DNA from: an uncultured Lachnospiraceae bacterium
Lineage (GTDB): Bacteria > Bacillota > Clostridia > Lachnospirales > Lachnospiraceae
Direction of reading: 5' to 3'
DNA length: 7,990 nt
NCBI GenBank assembly: GCA_958446555.1
Contig: CAUCWU010000095.1
Span: forward strand, 1 to 7,990
The notes beneath the pieces were generated by a model. It saw nothing but the letters and a program-made list of their open reading frames with translations. It was not told the origin of the DNA and searched no databases. Both the position numbers and the translations under genes were made by a program. This document shows, one piece after another, positions 5,786-7,990 of this stretch (position 1 is the first letter of the stretch; each line of letters opens with the position of its first letter).

Positions 5786-7990
5786 ATGAATTATACAGAA
5801 GGAACATCGGTATTGGATGGCTGGACGATTGTTCGCAAGCTTGGAAGTGGTTCGTTTGGTATTGTATATCAGATTGAACGGAAAGATGAATATGGCATAT
5901 GTGAGCGTTCCGCACTTAAAGTAATAAGCGTGCCCCAGTCACCAGAAGATATGAAGGAAATTCTTGATGAAGGTATGAATGACCGCGAAGCGAGTACATA
6001 TTTTAATGCCGTAATGCGTGATATTGTGAGAGAAATTGCAGTTATGGTTGAGACTAAAAGCTGTGAGCATATAGTTCGCTATGAGGCACATAAAGTAATT
6101 GCGCATGAGGATGGAATCGGCGGAGATATATTGATTCGTATGGAGCTGCTGACTTCACTTCCAGAATATCGCCGTACCCATGAAATGGACGAGAGTGCAA
6201 TTGTACGTATGGGGATGGAACTTGCAGATGCGCTTGTTTATTGTGAGAAAAAAGGACTGATTCATCGGGACATCAAACCTCAGAATATTTTTGTGAGTGA
6301 AAATGGTACATTTAAGCTGGGAGATTTTGGCATTGCCAGAAGAATGCAGCGAACGACAGGTGCATCGCGAAAAGGAACAGAAGATTACATGGCACCAGAG
6401 GTTTATCTGCGCCGTCATTATGGAACAACAGTAGATATCTATTCGCTTGGTCTTGTTATGTACAAATATACAAACTATGGTCGATTGCCATTTTTGCCGT
6501 TACCGCCTACACCGCCGAGTTTTGATGATAGAGAACAATCATTACAGAATCGAATGAATGGAACACCTCTTCCGCCGCCGGCAGAGGCAAGCGAAGACTT
6601 AAGTGCGATTATCTTAAAGGCGTGTGCATATGATCCTCAAAAGCGTTATCGCAGTGCAGGTGAGCTAAAGGCTGATTTAGTTGCTGTATTGCAAGGGGAA
6701 AAAATAAATCCAAGTGAAAAGAAAGTTGTTCATGCAGGTGTGGTTTGTCCATCTAGTGATCCAAGCATTTTGAGTGCTTCAAACGAGCTTTCGCCAGATA
6801 CAGGAGAGGATTCGAATCAGACAATTGGAGGCTGGACACAGACAACAGTTGGGGGATTTGAATCAAACTCATTTTCGACTAATTTGGATACGACTGAGCC
6901 GCTATTTGAAGTGCAGGAAGAACTGAAAAAGAAAGAGGAAAATGAATATAAATCGCAGCAACAAAAAACACAGCAGAATAAGTCATCAGGCAGCTTGGTT
7001 GAAACACACAAAAATAGAGGAATATTGCTGCTGGTGTGCTGCATTCCAATTTTTCTTTGTATAGCAGGAGTTTCCTATTTTACACAGGCAAAACATGCAA
7101 AAGAGAAAGCCGTTGCAGCTTCTATTGCAGAGCGTGAACGAGAAGAATCAATTGCGGCATCTGTTGAGGAACGGCAAAAAGAAGAATCAGAGGCGGCAGA
7201 GAAAGCGCGTCAACAATCAATCGCTGAATCCGAGGAAGCCAGACAGCGGGAAGAGTCTAAAGCTGCTGAGAGAGAAGCGCAAAAAGAGCAGCAGATGAAA
7301 GAAAGCTGGGAACTGGTCACAGATCTGGTATTTTCATCCTTTGTGGAGGGCGGACGCGAATACATGGAGATGCCGATTGGTGAGATTACACGAGTCGTTG
7401 AAGCAAGGGGATTTGAAGGGGCGGATGTTGAAGGAGAGCATAATTTTGCTTATTCGGGATCCGCACAATATGAACTGAAAACAGATCAAACAGAGATGGT
7501 GAAATTGAGTGTGTGGCATGAAAGCATAGATGATCCAGATAGAAGAGAACAGGTCTATCGTTTTATTGAGTATGAATATCAAGATTTTTACTATAATGAA
7601 GAAATGCAGTCAACCTTAAGAAAACTTGATCTGCCATATGCTGTTTACTTCGGTGATACAAAGGAAGAAATCATGAGCACGCTTGGCATTACAGAGGAAA
7701 TGCAGGAGTGGTGTCAGTCAGATGAGACGTTTGATCTTGACAAATTTATAACAGAAGCGAAAATTGGAAACGTTTGCTATATGGGTACAGTGGGGACGGA
7801 TGAAGGAGAAAACATACTTGCTGTTGGAAAAGACTGCATGGTATTTGCAATGAGTTTTCGTGCAGACGGAAGCGTTGTGGCAGTAGGAATTGGAAATCTC
7901 AAATATGCAGCTATGGCAGAGGCAATGCACGAGACAAGAAATATTATAGATAGCTGGATGTATTTGGATGGTTATCCGATGAAAAAGCTT
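5786..7990 (+). CDS. Membrane Ser/Thr protein kinase with one span, charged stalk and outside sensor domain (kinase 2; 3' end outside window)
   Basis: The frame is open to the right edge, giving 735 visible residues. The start follows AAAGGGGG (5772-5779) by 6 nt, 40 bp after the MORN protein. The kinase domain (about 1-300) is collinear with kinase 1 without gaps: GSGSFGIV (20-27), K45, E83, HRDIKPQN (160-167), DFG (180-182), APE (203-205), so it should be active. The cytoplasmic linker (about 301-410) is Ser/Glu/Gln-rich and carries TIGGWT (346-351) directly followed by TTVGGF (353-358). One membrane span lies at about 412-433. It is followed by a highly charged Ala/Glu/Arg/Gln/Ser helix (436-507) with repeating (R/K)EES-type units every 10-13 residues, probably a rigid stalk or coiled coil. 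From W508 to the edge, the outside domain matches residues 55-286 of the MORN protein. Since that protein continues into further repeats, kinase 2 may also end in MORN-like units beyond the window. Topology is kinase inside, sensor outside. Confidence 0.93.
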   Translation, partial: MNYTEGTSVLDGWTIVRKLGSGSFGIVYQIERKDEYGICERSALKVISVPQSPEDMKEILDEGMNDREASTYFNAVMRDIVREIAVMVETKSCEHIVRYEAHKVIAHEDGIGGDILIRMELLTSLPEYRRTHEMDESAIVRMGMELADALVYCEKKGLIHRDIKPQNIFVSENGTFKLGDFGIARRMQRTTGASRKGTEDYMAPEVYLRRHYGTTVDIYSLGLVMYKYTNYGRLPFLPLPPTPPSFDDREQSLQNRMNGTPLPPPAEASEDLSAIILKACAYDPQKRYRSAGELKADLVAVLQGEKINPSEKKVVHAGVVCPSSDPSILSASNELSPDTGEDSNQTIGGWTQTTVGGFESNSFSTNLDTTEPLFEVQEELKKKEENEYKSQQQKTQQNKSSGSLVETHKNRGILLLVCCIPIFLCIAGVSYFTQAKHAKEKAVAASIAEREREESIAASVEERQKEESEAAEKARQQSIAESEEARQREESKAAEREAQKEQQMKESWELVTDLVFSSFVEGGREYMEMPIGEITRVVEARGFEGADVEGEHNFAYSGSAQYELKTDQTEMVKLSVWHESIDDPDRREQVYRFIEYEYQDFYYNEEMQSTLRKLDLPYAVYFGDTKEEIMSTLGITEEMQEWCQSDETFDLDKFITEAKIGNVCYMGTVGTDEGENILAVGKDCMVFAMSFRADGSVVAVGIGNLKYAAMAEAMHETRNIIDSWMYLDGYPMKKL
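5951..6087 (+). repeat. Direct repeat block A, copy 2 (identical to 1891-2027)
   Basis: Second copy of the 137-bp identical block, in the same orientation and the same reading frame within kinase 2. Its left edge is the C/T difference at 1890/5950 and its right edge the G/A difference at 2028/6088. Confidence 0.95.
6341..6658 (+). repeat. Direct repeat block B, copy 2 (identical to 2281-2598)
   Basis: Second copy of the 318-bp identical block, in the same orientation and frame. Its left edge follows three differences within 6331-6340 and its right edge is the A/G difference at 2599/6659. Because the copies are direct repeats 4060 bp apart, recombination between them would remove the membrane half of kinase 1 and the MORN protein. 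Confidence 0.95.

Noticed and set aside
7095..7298. Plus-strand Lys/Arg-rich frame inside kinase 2
   Set aside because: Its composition comes from reading the Glu/Ala/Arg-rich stalk codons out of frame; it has no start signals.
1..7990. tRNA, rRNA, CRISPR, insertion sequence or phage attachment site
   Set aside because: No cloverleaf, regular spaced repeats, transposase motifs or terminal inverted repeats were seen; the only long repeats are within the two kinase genes.

Overview
The window is AT-rich, densely packed and has every recognisable gene on the + strand. Purine-rich ribosome-binding sites, codon choice and the kinase family point to a Firmicute of the class Clostridia, most likely a gut Lachnospiraceae-type organism. 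That placement is inference from style and protein families, not from a marker gene.

Layout: (1) 2-319, the 3' end of a coiled-coil protein gene that enters from the left. (2) 320-412, a short spacer with a possible promoter. (3) 413-709, a WXG100/ESAT-6-like small helical protein whose WxG turn is replaced by Cys-Asp-Ser. (4) 720-762, a hairpin. (5) 791-1729, a PP2C-family protein phosphatase with all core motifs. (6) 1726-4053, a Ser/Thr kinase (kinase 1) overlapping the phosphatase by ATGA and fused to a polytopic membrane domain. (7) 4087-5745, an exported or membrane-anchored protein with an unrecognised N-terminal domain and C-terminal MORN-like repeats. (8) 5786-7990, a second Ser/Thr kinase (kinase 2), cut by the window edge, with one membrane span, a charged helical stalk and an outside domain homologous to the N-terminal half of gene 7.

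Genes 4-8 are 4-bp overlapping or separated by 33-40 bp, except for the 81-bp hairpin gap after the WXG100 gene, so the set reads as one operon. The likely logic is a phospho-signalling module attached to a type VII (Esx-like) secretion substrate: two membrane kinases with different membrane or sensor ends, one phosphatase to reverse them, and a soluble or separately anchored copy of the sensor domain of kinase 2.

The most striking signal is evolutionary. The two kinase domains are a DNA mosaic: blocks of 137 bp and 318 bp are 100% identical, while the 160 bp just before the second block is only about 73% identical. This suggests gene conversion or recombination between the copies. C-terminal of the kinase domain the two proteins are unrelated, except for a short Thr-(Val/Ile)-Gly-Gly-Trp-Thr motif kept in both linkers. 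No RNA genes, insertion sequences, CRISPR arrays or integration sites were seen.
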